NCBI GenBank assembly: GCA_900548585.1
Contig: URLI01000012.1
Coordinates: forward strand, 1 to 49,026
Direction: 5' to 3'
DNA: 49,026 bases
DNA from: an uncultured Prevotella sp.
Lineage (GTDB): Bacteria; Bacteroidota; Bacteroidia; Bacteroidales; Bacteroidaceae
The notes under the pieces were generated by a model that worked only from the letters and a program-made list of their open reading frames with translations, ran no database searches and had not been told where the DNA came from. Shown here piece after piece: positions 8,831-16,533 of this stretch. Numbering within the stretch: position 1 is the first letter of the stretch; the number at the start of each line of letters is the position of its first letter. Made by a program: the position numbers and the translations under genes.

Positions 8831-8868
8831 GTTAACAAACAGGGGGGGGGGCAGTAACGTTTGTTAAC
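8831..8868 (-). promoter_or_regulatory. G10 tract inside a 10-bp inverted repeat, LRR leader
   Basis: GTTAACAAAC (8831-8840) and its exact complement GTTTGTTAAC (8859-8868) flank an 18-nt loop holding ten consecutive G (8842-8851). It lies about 160 nt upstream of the LRR start and about 90 nt downstream of the predicted transcription start. Homopolymers of this length are slippage-prone, so the tract is a candidate on/off or dimmer switch. The transcript would carry C10 in the loop. Confidence 0.55.
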
Positions 8869-8950
8869 GCCCGCGTGCTGCAATCCTTATCATATTGTTG
8901 CCTGCGTGCTGCTACCTTTACAAGGTATGTTTTATATATAAATGTATGAA

Positions 8951-8999
8951 TTTTCATAACTCTGTGCAAAGTTATGAAAAAACACTGAATAACAACAAA
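8951..8999 (-). promoter_or_regulatory. LRR-operon promoter with overlapping dyad operator
   Basis: On the minus strand a TTTG (8996-8999) and TAACTTTG (8967-8974) are separated by 21 nt, fitting the Bacteroidetes consensus. The -7 box overlaps a perfect 10-bp inverted repeat, TTTTCATAAC (8951-8960) and GTTATGAAAA (8971-8980), with a 10-nt spacer. A dimeric regulator bound there would block or modulate transcription. Confidence 0.65.
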
Positions 9000-9045
9000 C
9001 ATTTACCGAATTTTTACACATATTTAACCTGAAATCGAACATTGT

Positions 9046-9133
9046 ACCCAAACCGGTCCTTACGACACCGATTTTTCCATCTCGACTTGGCAATCAGTGC
9101 CCCCGGCGGCTGCTTGCAGCCGCTTGCCGGCAT
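9046..9133 (-). repeat. Family A element, solo right half
   Basis: Reading left to right, the segment opens with the terminal repeat ACCCAAACCGGTCCTTACGA and continues through ACACCGATTTTTCCATCT to the hairpin CGGCTGCTTGCAGCCG and the word CTTGCCGGCAT. It aligns with the complement of 45611-45699. The left half is missing. Confidence 0.75.
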
Positions 9134-9169
9134 GGAAAGGCTTGTCATTTTGCATGCCTTATCAACCTG

Positions 9170-9440
9170 ACAGACGAAATTCCGGACTGCGCTTTGATAC
9201 GAGCGGAGATGCAATCTCGCCGTGTTTGGCGAGCAAATTCGCCGTGTTTGACGAGCAAATTCGCCGTGTTTGACGAGCAAATTCGCCGTGTTTGGCGAGC
9301 AAATTCGCCGTGTTTGACGAGCAAATTCGCCGTATTTACATTGCAAATTCGCCGTATTTGCATTGTAAATTCGCCGTGTTTGCACGGTGATTGGACGCAA
9401 GTGCGGATGCCTGAAACATGTTTCCGTGACACCCTTCATC
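9170..9440 (+). repeat. Family B element, copy 1, arms plus array
   Basis: The arm to the left of the 22-bp array (GCGCTTTGATACGAGCGG, then GCAATCTCGCCG) resembles the left arm of copy 3 (GCGCTTGATGCCGTCGG, then GCAAACACGCCG). The right arm is more diverged but ends in GCCTG...CATGTTT as copy 3 does. Boundaries are approximate. The copy sits between two family A half-elements. Confidence 0.5.
9218..9393. repeat. Tandem 22-bp repeat array, eight units
   Basis: Eight units of exactly 22 bp run without spacers: five of CGCCGTGTTTGRCGAGCAAATT type (R = A/G), two diverged (CGCCGTATTTACATTGC...) and one degenerate last unit. In a different register the unit is a 16-bp core AAATTCGCCGTGTTTG plus a 6-bp linker. 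The core is an imperfect palindrome around the central C. Frames through it stay open on both strands, but only because the units lack stop codons. Confidence 0.9.
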
Positions 9441-9474
9441 ATCCATCGGGAGTGTTGTCCTTGCTGATTTGACG

Positions 9475-9554
9475 CAAACCGGTCATTACGACACTGGTTT
9501 TCCCATTCCGTCTTGCCAACCCGTTCCCCGTCTGCTTTCAGCCGCTTGCCTGCA
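9475..9554 (-). repeat. Family A element, solo right half, next to mfd stop
   Basis: CAAACCGGTCATTACGACAC, then TGGTTTTCCCATTCCGTCTT and GCCGCTTGCCTGCAT align with the complement of the right half of the complete element. It ends about 10 bp from the mfd stop codon. The inner hairpin is imperfect here. Confidence 0.7.
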
Positions 9555-9564
9555 TCACGCGTTT

Positions 9565-12500
9565 TCAAGAGTTTCCCTTGAAGTTTTCCATCCCGCGAAG
9601 GATTTTCACCGCCTCTCCCACTGACGCGACACCTTCTATAACCATAGATCGTCTGGGTGCTTCGCGCAGCCGGCACCGCTTCACGTTTGCCTTCATGAAG
9701 TCGATTATATTCCCGAACGTGCGGCTATGGAAATACCGGCTCATCGCGTTTCCGGGGAAATACAGAATCATCTGCCCGTTTTTCATTGTCACCTTCTCGC
9801 ATCCCAGCCTCCTGCCCACTCTCCGCAGTGTCACCACCTGCAGCAGTTCCTCGCCCTCGCGCGGCACCGGCCCGAAGCGGTCGATCAGGTTTGCGCGGTA
9901 CTGTTTCAGGCCTTCGTTGTTCTTTATCAGGTCGAGCTCGCGGTATAGCAGCATGCGCTCTGACGACGAAGGCACGTATGTGTCGGGGAAATACATCTCG
10001 AGGTCGCTGTCGACGGAGCATTCCGCCACCCAGCAGTCCCCGGTGCCGCCGGGTCGCGCCGCGCCGCCGTGAGGCTCGCCGCCGGTCTTCGCGCCGCCGT
10101 CCTCCCCTTGCGTTTGCGCCGCCTCCTCATCCCGTAGTTCCACCATCGCCTCGGTGAGTATTTTATGGTAAGTCTCATACCCGAGGTCCTCCATAAACCC
10201 GCTCTGTTCCGCGCCGAGCAGGTTTCCCGCGCCCCGTATGTCAAGGTCCTGCATCGAGAGGTTGAAGCCGCTGCCCAGTTCCGAGAACGTCTCGAGTGCC
10301 TCGAGCCTCCGCCTTGCCTCCTGCGACAGCGACGACAGCGGCGGTGCGAGCAGGTAGCAGAACGCCTTCTTGTTGCTGCGTCCCACGCGCCCCCGCATCT
10401 GGTGCAGGTCTGACAGTCCGAAGCGTTGTGCGTCGTTTATTATTATGGTGTTGGCATTCGGGATGTCGATGCCGTTCTCCACGATGGTTGTCGAGAGCAG
10501 CACGTCGTAGTCGTAGTTCATGAATCCCATCACCGTTTTCTCGAGTTCCTCCGGCTTCATCTGCCCGTGTCCTGTTGCGATGCGTGCGTCCGGTATGTTG
10601 TTTTTAATAAGGTTTGCTATCTCCGGCAGTGAGTTTATGCGGTTGCTGACGAAGAACACCTGTCCGTTGCGGCTCATCTCGAAGTTTATCGCGTCGACGA
10701 TGACCTCCCTGTCGAAAGTATGCACCTCGGTCTGCACGGGGAAGCGGTTTGGCGGCGGTGTCTGTATTATGCTCATGTCCCTTGCGCCCATCAGCGAGAA
10801 CTGGAGGGTTCGCGGTATCGGCGTTGCGCTCATGGTGAGTGTGTCAACGTTTGTCTTCATCTTTCGGAGTTTCTCCTTCACCGCCACTCCGAATTTCTGT
10901 TCCTCGTCGATGATGAGCAGTCCGAGGTCCTTGAACCTCACCGTCTTGCCGATCAGTTTGTGCGTTCCTACGATTATGTCTATCCTCCCCTGCTCGAGGT
11001 CCTCGAGCACCTGCCTCGTCTGCTTTGTCGATCGCGCCCTCGACAGGTAATCGACCCTGACGGGCATTCCCTCGAGTCGTTTTCTGAACGTCTGGTAGTG
11101 CTGGTATGCTAGCACCGTGGTCGGCACCATCACCGCCACCTGCTTCGAGTCGCACGCCGCCTTGAACGCCGCGCGCACTGCCACCTCCGTCTTTCCGAAG
11201 CCCACGTCGCCGCACACCAGGCGATCCATCGGGCGAGGTGCCTCCATGTCGGCCTTGACGTCGTTTGTCGCCTTCAGCTGGTCCGGGGTGTCCTCGTAGA
11301 GGAAGCTTGCCTCCAGTTCCTGTTGCATGAACGAGTCGGCGGCGAAGGCATAGCCCCTCTCCCTCCGTCGCTCGGCATACAGTTTTATCAGGTCGCGTGC
11401 GATGTCCTTTATCTTCTTCTTCGTCCGCTCCTTCATCCTGTCCCATGCCCCTGTCCCGAGTGTTGACAGCCGTGGCGGCTTGTCGGTGTCGTGGCGGCGG
11501 TACTTGCTGATTTTGTACAGCGAGTGTATCGACACGTCGACCTTGTCGTTGTTCTGATATACAATGCGTATTGCCTCCTGGTAGGTCTGCCCCACCGGCG
11601 TGCGCACCAGTCCCGCGAATTTTCCCACGCCGAAGTCCACATGCACCACGAAGTCGCCTATCTCCATATCCTGCAGTTCCTTCATGGTGAGAGCCATCTT
11701 GCCCGCCCTCGCCGCGTCTGACTTGAGGCTGTAGCGGTGGAAACGGTCGAAAATCTGGTGGTCGGTGAACAGGCACATCCGCAGTGAGTTGTCCGCGAAG
11801 CCCTCGTGTATCGTCGGGCTAACCGGCCCGAACTGCTCGCTGACAATTCCCTTCAGCCTCTCGTGCTGTTTTGCGCTGTCAGCGAGTATGAACAGTTTGT
11901 ATCCTTTCAGCGTGTAGTCTTCGAGCGTCTGTCTGAGCAGGTCGAAGTTCTTGTGCAGCAATGGCTGCGGCGATATGTCGAATTTTATCGTTGCCTGCGG
12001 CGTGGCAGCCGGTTTGTTGCCAAACTCTATGCGCCTGAATCGCAGCGCGTCCTCTGTGAACTGCGTCCCCGGGCAGAGCGTGCTTTCCGCCGTCATCTGC
12101 GTCGTCAGCGCGTGCTGTTCCATCTCCGTGAGTCCCTCGGCGCGCTCGGCAAGTGCCTGCCGCGAGAATCCCTCGCGGTAGATGCGGTCTATCGTCTCGC
12201 GGACATATATGAAGTCCTTCATGGCAATGACGGTGTCTTCCGGCAGGAATTGCAGGAACGGTGTCTTGTCGTTGGTCAGCGTTGCCATCTCCGGCACGAT
12301 TGCGACCCGCTCTCGGCGTTCGCGCGACAGCTGGGTCTTCACCTCGAAGGTGCGTATGGAGTCAACCTCGTCGCCGAAGAAATCGATGCGGAACGGATAT
12401 TCGCTGCTGTAGCTGAACACATCGACGATGCTCCCGCGTGTGGCGAACTGCCCCGGCTCATACACATAGTCAACCTCGGTGAAGCCGAAGTCGAGCATCG

Positions 12501-12978
12501 TGTGCCTCATCTGCGTCGTGTCGACGGTCTGTCCCACGGCGATTGATATGCTCCTCTCGTCGAGAAGCCTCTTCGACACCACTAACTCGGCGACGGCGGA
12601 AGGTTCCGAGACGATGTACGATGTCCCGGCTGCGGACTGCAGTCTGGTGAGCACCTCGGTGCGCAGTATCTCGTTTGCCGCGTCGCGCTGCCCGTATTTC
12701 ACCTGCCTGCGGTATGACGACGGGAAGAAGAACACCTTTTCCGCGCCCATCATCTGCTTCAGGTCGTTGTAGAAATATGCCGCCTCGTCGGCGTCCTGGA
12801 GTATGAAAAGTATTGTCTTGCTGACCTTCATCGCCGCAGCGGCGAACATCATAGGCGCGGCGGAGGCGACAAGCCCTTGCAGGAAAACGTTCTCTGATGA
12901 TTTGTCTTCCAGTATGTGCGCCAGCGCGGAAACTTGCCGCGACTTGGCATACTCCAACAATAATTCCTTTATCTCCAA
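9565..12978 (-). CDS. mfd: Transcription-repair coupling factor
   Basis: The 1137-residue ATP-dependent DNA translocase removes RNA polymerase stalled at lesions and recruits UvrA. Domains in order are an N-terminal UvrB-like region, the RNA-polymerase-binding module with DFVVHVDFGVGKFAGL, two helicase lobes with Walker A GDVGFGKTEVA, DEEQ box and QMRGRVGRS (motif VI), and the C-terminal TRCF domain containing DLEMYFPDTYVPSSSERM. Length is normal for Bacteroidetes. The linker before the C-terminal domain is unusually Gly/Ala-rich (about residues 965-990). The start MEIKELLLEY is the only plausible one. Upstream lies an unusual 11-bp-phased ACGT array in place of a recognisable promoter; downstream lie family A and B repeats. 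Confidence 0.97.
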   Translation of the reverse strand: MEIKELLLEYAKSRQVSALAHILEDKSSENVFLQGLVASAAPMMFAAAAMKVSKTILFILQDADEAAYFYNDLKQMMGAEKVFFFPSSYRRQVKYGQRDAANEILRTEVLTRLQSAAGTSYIVSEPSAVAELVVSKRLLDERSISIAVGQTVDTTQMRHTMLDFGFTEVDYVYEPGQFATRGSIVDVFSYSSEYPFRIDFFGDEVDSIRTFEVKTQLSRERRERVAIVPEMATLTNDKTPFLQFLPEDTVIAMKDFIYVRETIDRIYREGFSRQALAERAEGLTEMEQHALTTQMTAESTLCPGTQFTEDALRFRRIEFGNKPAATPQATIKFDISPQPLLHKNFDLLRQTLEDYTLKGYKLFILADSAKQHERLKGIVSEQFGPVSPTIHEGFADNSLRMCLFTDHQIFDRFHRYSLKSDAARAGKMALTMKELQDMEIGDFVVHVDFGVGKFAGLVRTPVGQTYQEAIRIVYQNNDKVDVSIHSLYKISKYRRHDTDKPPRLSTLGTGAWDRMKERTKKKIKDIARDLIKLYAERRRERGYAFAADSFMQQELEASFLYEDTPDQLKATNDVKADMEAPRPMDRLVCGDVGFGKTEVAVRAAFKAACDSKQVAVMVPTTVLAYQHYQTFRKRLEGMPVRVDYLSRARSTKQTRQVLEDLEQGRIDIIVGTHKLIGKTVRFKDLGLLIIDEEQKFGVAVKEKLRKMKTNVDTLTMSATPIPRTLQFSLMGARDMSIIQTPPPNRFPVQTEVHTFDREVIVDAINFEMSRNGQVFFVSNRINSLPEIANLIKNNIPDARIATGHGQMKPEELEKTVMGFMNYDYDVLLSTTIVENGIDIPNANTIIINDAQRFGLSDLHQMRGRVGRSNKKAFCYLLAPPLSSLSQEARRRLEALETFSELGSGFNLSMQDLDIRGAGNLLGAEQSGFMEDLGYETYHKILTEAMVELRDEEAAQTQGEDGGAKTGGEPHGGAARPGGTGDCWVAECSVDSDLEMYFPDTYVPSSSERMLLYRELDLIKNNEGLKQYRANLIDRFGPVPREGEELLQVVTLRRVGRRLGCEKVTMKNGQMILYFPGNAMSRYFHSRTFGNIIDFMKANVKRCRLREAPRRSMVIEGVASVGEAVKILRGMENFKGNS

Positions 12979-12997
12979 ATCAACATCCGCTTCGCCA

Positions 12998-13210
12998 ACG
13001 TGAATTTACGTTCAAATTAACGTTTAATTTACGTCAAATTTACGTTCAATTTACGTTCAATTCATGTTTTTTAACGTAAATAGTCGTAAATTATCCGTAA
13101 ATTTGACGTAAATACTGTATATTCCACAGTTGTTCAATTTACGTTCAATTTACGTCAAATTCACGTTAAATTTACGTTAAATATACGTCAGATTCACGTC
13201 AAATTCACGT
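12998..13210. repeat. 11-bp-phased ACGT motif array between trxB and mfd
   Basis: The gap is filled by copies of ATTTACGTTCA-like 11-mers. ACGT or one-mismatch versions start at 12998, 13008, 13020, 13031, 13042, 13053, 13064, 13074, 13084, 13095 and 13106, then 13141, 13152, 13163, 13174, 13185, 13196 and 13207. Spacing is almost always 11 bp. The first and third blocks read TTTACGT on the plus strand; the middle block (13074-13110) is inverted (ACGTAAAT). Between 13110 and 13140 the pattern breaks. The last unit lies inside the final trxB codons' flank, and the first lies about 20 bp from the mfd ATG. Confidence 0.85.
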
Positions 13211-13211
13211 T

Positions 13212-14144
13212 TCAGAGTGTTTGCAGGTAGCGTTCCGCCTCGAGTGCCGCCTTGCATCCTGTTCCGGCTGCCACGACGGCCTGCCGGTAGGTGGGGTCGC
13301 ACACGTCGCCTGCGGCAAACAGTCCCGGCGTGCGTGTCTGCTGTGTGGTGCCGATGGTCTTTATGTATCCCACCTCGTCGGTATCCACCCACTTGGCGAA
13401 CACCTCGCTGTTCGGCTTGTGGCCTATGGCGAGGAAGAAGCCGTCTATCGCCACGTCGTAGTGCTGCTCGTCGGGCTCGCCCTTGCGCTTTACGACGTGC
13501 ATGCCCTCCACGCCGTTCTCCCCGTAGAGGCCCGTGGCATTGTGCTCGAAAAGTATCTCTATGTTTTCGGCAGCCATCACGCGCTCCTGCATTATCTTCG
13601 AAGCGCGCAGGAAAGGCTTGCGCACCACGAGGAAGACCTTGCTGCACAGCTGCGACAGATAGAGCGCGTCCTCGCACGCGGTGTCACCGCCCCCGACGAC
13701 CGCCGTAACCTTCTTGCGGTAGAAGAATCCGTCGCATGTGGCGCACGCCGACACGCCCCGCCCGTTGTATTTATCCTCGTCTGGCATCCCGAGGTATTTC
13801 GCAGAGGCTCCCGTCGCCACGATCACCGTGTCGGCCTCTATCTTATCGCCGCTGTCGAGTGTCGCGACGGCCGGTCTTGCGGAGAAGTCGGCATCGGTGA
13901 CAGACCCAGTGAGGATTTCCGCGCCGAAGCGTGCGGCCTGCTGCTGCATCTCCGTCATCATCTGGTTGGCGTCAACGCCTTCCGGATAGCCTGGGAAGTT
14001 CTCCACGATTGTTGTCTGGGTCAGCTGTCCGCCCATCTGCATTCCGCACACCACCACCGGGCTGAGGTTTGCCCTGCCGGCATATATGGCAGCGGTGTAC
14101 CCTGCTGGCCCGCTGCCCACGATCAAGCATTTTGTATGTTTCAT
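13212..14144 (-). CDS. trxB: Thioredoxin-disulfide reductase
   Basis: This cytoplasmic FAD enzyme passes electrons from NADPH to thioredoxin. FAD is bound by VGSGPAGYTAA (from residue 9); the redox-active pair is Cys134-Ala-Thr-Cys137 (SACATCDGF); the NADPH site is AVVGGGDTACEDA; the C-terminal FAD block is GLFAAGDVCDP. The length of 310 aa is normal for low-molecular-weight TrxR. It lies 58 nt downstream of the glutathione-peroxidase-like gene on the same strand. Because such peroxidases in bacteria usually use thioredoxin as reductant, the pair likely forms a peroxide-defence unit. Confidence 0.96.
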   Translation of the reverse strand: MKHTKCLIVGSGPAGYTAAIYAGRANLSPVVVCGMQMGGQLTQTTIVENFPGYPEGVDANQMMTEMQQQAARFGAEILTGSVTDADFSARPAVATLDSGDKIEADTVIVATGASAKYLGMPDEDKYNGRGVSACATCDGFFYRKKVTAVVGGGDTACEDALYLSQLCSKVFLVVRKPFLRASKIMQERVMAAENIEILFEHNATGLYGENGVEGMHVVKRKGEPDEQHYDVAIDGFFLAIGHKPNSEVFAKWVDTDEVGYIKTIGTTQQTRTPGLFAAGDVCDPTYRQAVVAAGTGCKAALEAERYLQTL

Positions 14145-14154
14145 TTCAGCATCA

Positions 14155-14194
14155 CATGCCGCCTGCCGTGCGTTGTGCGCGGCCAGACGGCATG
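14155..14194 (-). other. Hairpin between gpx and trxB
   Basis: CATGCCGCCTG (14155-14165) pairs with CAGACGGCATG (14184-14194) with one mismatch. There is no T-run on the minus strand, so it may act as a processing or stability element rather than a terminator. Confidence 0.4.
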
Positions 14195-14202
14195 TATTGG
14201 TT

Positions 14203-14757
14203 TTAAAGAAGTTCTATGATTTGTTTCTCGATGTTCTCTATCTTCTCTGTCGGCTCGAAGCGTGCCACCACCTGGCCTTTCTTGTTGATGAGGAATTTCG
14301 TGAAATTCCACTTTATGTCAGCCTTCTCCTTGTACTGCGGGTCTGCCTCGCCGAGCATCTTGTCGAGAACCGGCGCTATGGGGTGCGACATGTCCCAGCC
14401 TGCGAAGCCCTTCTGTTCCTTGAGGAACTTGTACAGCGGCTCGGCGTCATCCCCGTTCACCTTTATTTTCTTGAAGCGCGGGAACTCTGTGCCGTATGTC
14501 ATCTTGCAGAAGCTGTGGATGCTCTCGTCTGTGCCGGGAGCCTGCTGCCCGAACTGGTTGCACGGGAAATCGAGGATCTCGAAGCCCTGCCCGTGATGTT
14601 TTTCGTAGAGTTTCTCAAGCTCTTCGTACTGCGGTGTGAACCCACACTTAGTTGCCGTGTTGACAATCAACAACACCTCGTTGGCATACTCTTTCAGCGA
14701 CACTGTCGCGCCTTTCCTGTCCTTGACAGAGAAATCATAAACTGTTTTCATTTCCAT
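14203..14757 (-). CDS. Glutathione peroxidase family protein (thiol peroxidase)
   Basis: The 184-residue protein carries the family blocks VNTATKCGFTPQYEEL (peroxidatic Cys38), LDFPCNQFGQQAPG and WNFTKFLINKKGQVVARF. The active residue is Cys, not selenocysteine, and the second Cys in FPCNQF fits a thioredoxin-dependent peroxidase, consistent with trxB downstream. The frame is open to 14820, but a -7 box at 14789-14796 puts transcription start near 14782, so the start is ATG 14760, 14757 or 14751. MEMKTVYDFSV (14757) is taken here; the choice is uncertain by three residues. Confidence 0.93.
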   Translation of the reverse strand: MEMKTVYDFSVKDRKGATVSLKEYANEVLLIVNTATKCGFTPQYEELEKLYEKHHGQGFEILDFPCNQFGQQAPGTDESIHSFCKMTYGTEFPRFKKIKVNGDDAEPLYKFLKEQKGFAGWDMSHPIAPVLDKMLGEADPQYKEKADIKWNFTKFLINKKGQVVARFEPTEKIENIEKQIIELL

Positions 14758-14788
14758 CATGTGATTTGTTGCTATATTTATTGTAATG

Positions 14789-14796
14789 CAAAGGTA
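14789..14796 (-). promoter_or_regulatory. Promoter -7 box of the gpx-trxB unit
   Basis: CAAAGGTA on the plus strand reads TACCTTTG on the minus strand, an exact match to TAnnTTTG, about 32 nt upstream of the chosen start. No exact TTTG is found at the -33 distance. Confidence 0.6.
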
Positions 14797-15003
14797 GTAA
14801 AAAAGACGCAAACAACGCATACATGATGGCGGTTTTAGTTTTTTTTATGAATGGGGCAAGCCTCTGGGGCAGGTTTTTCCTGCGGCATCACGATTTCCTT
14901 ATGCCGCGCCACCACACCGCGAGATAGGGTTATCCCCCGCAACAGTATGGATATTCCTACGCGTTTTTCGGGATTTTATCAACGGCAAGTCGCGGAAAAA
15001 TGC

Positions 15004-15011
15004 TATCTTTG
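15004..15011 (+). promoter_or_regulatory. Promoter -7 box of the 15042 lipoprotein gene
   Basis: TATCTTTG matches TAnnTTTG 30 nt before the ATG. No TTTG is found at -33. The preceding gap (14821-15003) holds only a weak GGCAGG/CCTG hairpin. Confidence 0.55.
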
Positions 15012-15041
15012 CAGCAGATAAACAAATAAAACAACAAAGTT

Positions 15042-15656
15042 ATGAAAAAGATAATCTATACATTGGCAGCGGTGGCTATGGCGGCGGTGACACTATCATC
15101 GTGCGAAGACGAGAATATCGCACACACACTCTCCGGGTCGTTCTGCAAGACTTGGGAGGGGACGATAAGCACATACTACGAGGACCGGTGGGGACTGGCC
15201 GGCGACGACTTCAGCACGGTTATCGCCTTCTACAGCGACGACTACTACCTTACGAGGGGCACCGGATCGGAGGTGGACTACGACATCAACGACCCGTACG
15301 GCAGCTACTGGTACAGCGATTTCGAATGGCGCGTGAGCAACGGTGTCATCGAGCTGCGCTATGCCGACACGGATTACGCGCCGGTGTATATCTATGACTA
15401 CAGCCTCGGCGACTGGTATTTCTCCGGACACATGGACGACGGGACAAACAAGGACATCGTCTTCGACCTAAGGGCAAGGGGCGAATTCGACTGGGATTCA
15501 TATTACTACGGGTATTACCTGCCCGGACAGAAGAGAATCGCCCCGGCAAGAAAGGACAGCACACCAGCCTCAGCAAGAGGGAAGTTCGGGAGCAAGGGCG
15601 CGTTCGCGAAAAAAAACAATGATATGCGCCCCATTATTTTGCAAAAAGGAAAATAG
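15042..15656 (+). CDS. Predicted lipoprotein, unknown function
   Basis: The 204-residue protein has a lipoprotein signal ending LSSC (Cys21). The mature part is rich in Tyr, Trp and Asp (for example WYSDFEWRVSNGVIELRYAD) and reads as alternating beta strands, opening with LSGSFCKTWEGTIS, which recalls small lipocalin-like lipoproteins that start with a GxW strand. The last 35 residues are basic and low in structure (PARKDSTPASARGKFGSKGA). No named family is recognised. It has its own promoter, and the next gene has another, so it is probably monocistronic. Confidence 0.7.
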   Translation: MKKIIYTLAAVAMAAVTLSSCEDENIAHTLSGSFCKTWEGTISTYYEDRWGLAGDDFSTVIAFYSDDYYLTRGTGSEVDYDINDPYGSYWYSDFEWRVSNGVIELRYADTDYAPVYIYDYSLGDWYFSGHMDDGTNKDIVFDLRARGEFDWDSYYYGYYLPGQKRIAPARKDSTPASARGKFGSKGAFAKKNNDMRPIILQKGK

Positions 15657-15668
15657 TTAGTAACTTTG
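15638..15668 (+). promoter_or_regulatory. Promoter of queF
   Basis: TTTG (15638-15641) and TAACTTTG (15661-15668), 19 nt apart, form a complete Bacteroidetes promoter. The -33 box lies inside the last codons of the upstream lipoprotein gene. The leader is only about 15 nt. Confidence 0.8.
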
Positions 15669-15690
15669 TCGCAAAAATAGAATTGGGGCT

Positions 15691-16155
15691 ATGAACAACG
15701 GCACGCGCAAGGATGAAGGACTGCAGGCACTCGGGGAAAAGACGGGATACCGCGACGACTATGCCCCCGAGGTGCTCGAGACCTTCGAGAACAAGCACCC
15801 CGGGAACGACTACTGGGTGAGGTTCAACTGCCCGGAGTTCACAACGCTATGCCCAATAACAGGGCAGCCGGACTTCGCGGAGATAAGGATAAGCTACATC
15901 CCGGCGGAGAGAATGGTGGAGAGCAAGAGCCTGAAACTATACCTCTTCAGTTTCCGCAACCACGGCGACTTCCACGAGGACTGCGTGAACATAATAATGA
16001 AAGACCTCATAAAACTGATGGACCCGAAATACATCGAGGTGAGGGGACTGTTCACTCCGCGCGGGGGAATCAGCATCTATCCGTTTGCAAACTACGGAAA
16101 GCCAGGGACAAAATACGAGCAACTGGCATGGCAACGCTTCGCAAACAACGAGTGA
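15691..16155 (+). CDS. queF: NADPH-dependent preQ0 reductase
   Basis: QueF reduces the nitrile of 7-cyano-7-deazaguanine (preQ0) to preQ1 in queuosine tRNA-modification synthesis. The 154-residue protein is the short, single-domain type. The nucleophile Cys54 and proton donor Asp61 are in TTLCPITGQPDFAEI. The NADPH-binding motif is ESKSLKLYLFSFRNHGDFHE. The start is fixed by the promoter 23 nt upstream. No other queuosine genes are in the window; divIC follows after 39 nt. Confidence 0.96.
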   Translation: MNNGTRKDEGLQALGEKTGYRDDYAPEVLETFENKHPGNDYWVRFNCPEFTTLCPITGQPDFAEIRISYIPAERMVESKSLKLYLFSFRNHGDFHEDCVNIIMKDLIKLMDPKYIEVRGLFTPRGGISIYPFANYGKPGTKYEQLAWQRFANNE

Positions 16156-16194
16156 GAAAAACAGCCGCGACAAAACGACGTAAAGGATAAGGAC

Positions 16195-16533
16195 ATGAAA
16201 TACAGACTGAACTCAGTTGTGGCATTCCTCGGACACAACAAGTACTGGATAGTGCTGGTCGCCGGAGTGCTGGTGGTCGGAGTGCTTGACGAGAACAGTT
16301 TCTTTAAAAGGATAAGGCTGGAAAGCAAAATCCGCGACCTGAACGAGCAAATCGACAAGTACAACGTGAAATATGAGGAGAACACGGCAAGACTGCGCGA
16401 ACTGGAAACCAGCCCGAAAGCAATAGAGAAGATAGCACGCGAGAGATACTTCATGAAAGCAGACGACGAGGACATCTTCGTGCTTTCTGACGACAAGCAA
16501 CTATTCACACAGGAAGATGAGACAACTGAGTAA
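16195..16533 (+). CDS. DivIC/FtsB-like septum formation initiator
   Basis: The 112-residue bitopic protein has a short cytoplasmic end, one membrane helix (WIVLVAGVLVVGVL, about 18-31), then a periplasmic coiled coil (LESKIRDLNEQIDKYNVKYE) and the family segment PKAIEKIARERYFMKADDED. FtsB/DivIC proteins join the divisome and link septal peptidoglycan synthesis to the Z-ring. It overlaps the next membrane-protein gene by 17 nt, indicating translational coupling. Confidence 0.9.
   Translation: MKYRLNSVVAFLGHNKYWIVLVAGVLVVGVLDENSFFKRIRLESKIRDLNEQIDKYNVKYEENTARLRELETSPKAIEKIARERYFMKADDEDIFVLSDDKQLFTQEDETTE

Noticed and set aside
9218..9393. A CRISPR array
   Set aside because: The units are 22 bp, directly adjacent with no unique spacers, and no cas genes are in the window. 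The same holds for 39142-39223 and 48811-48898.
9014..9676. A 220-codon minus-strand ORF and shorter frames on both strands with 22-residue repeats (RRICSPNTANLLVKHGEF)
   Set aside because: They are read-through of the 22-bp DNA array, which has no stop codons in several frames. A 22-bp unit returns to frame every 66 bp and so gives a false 22-residue protein repeat. The frame also runs through two family A copies and into mfd.
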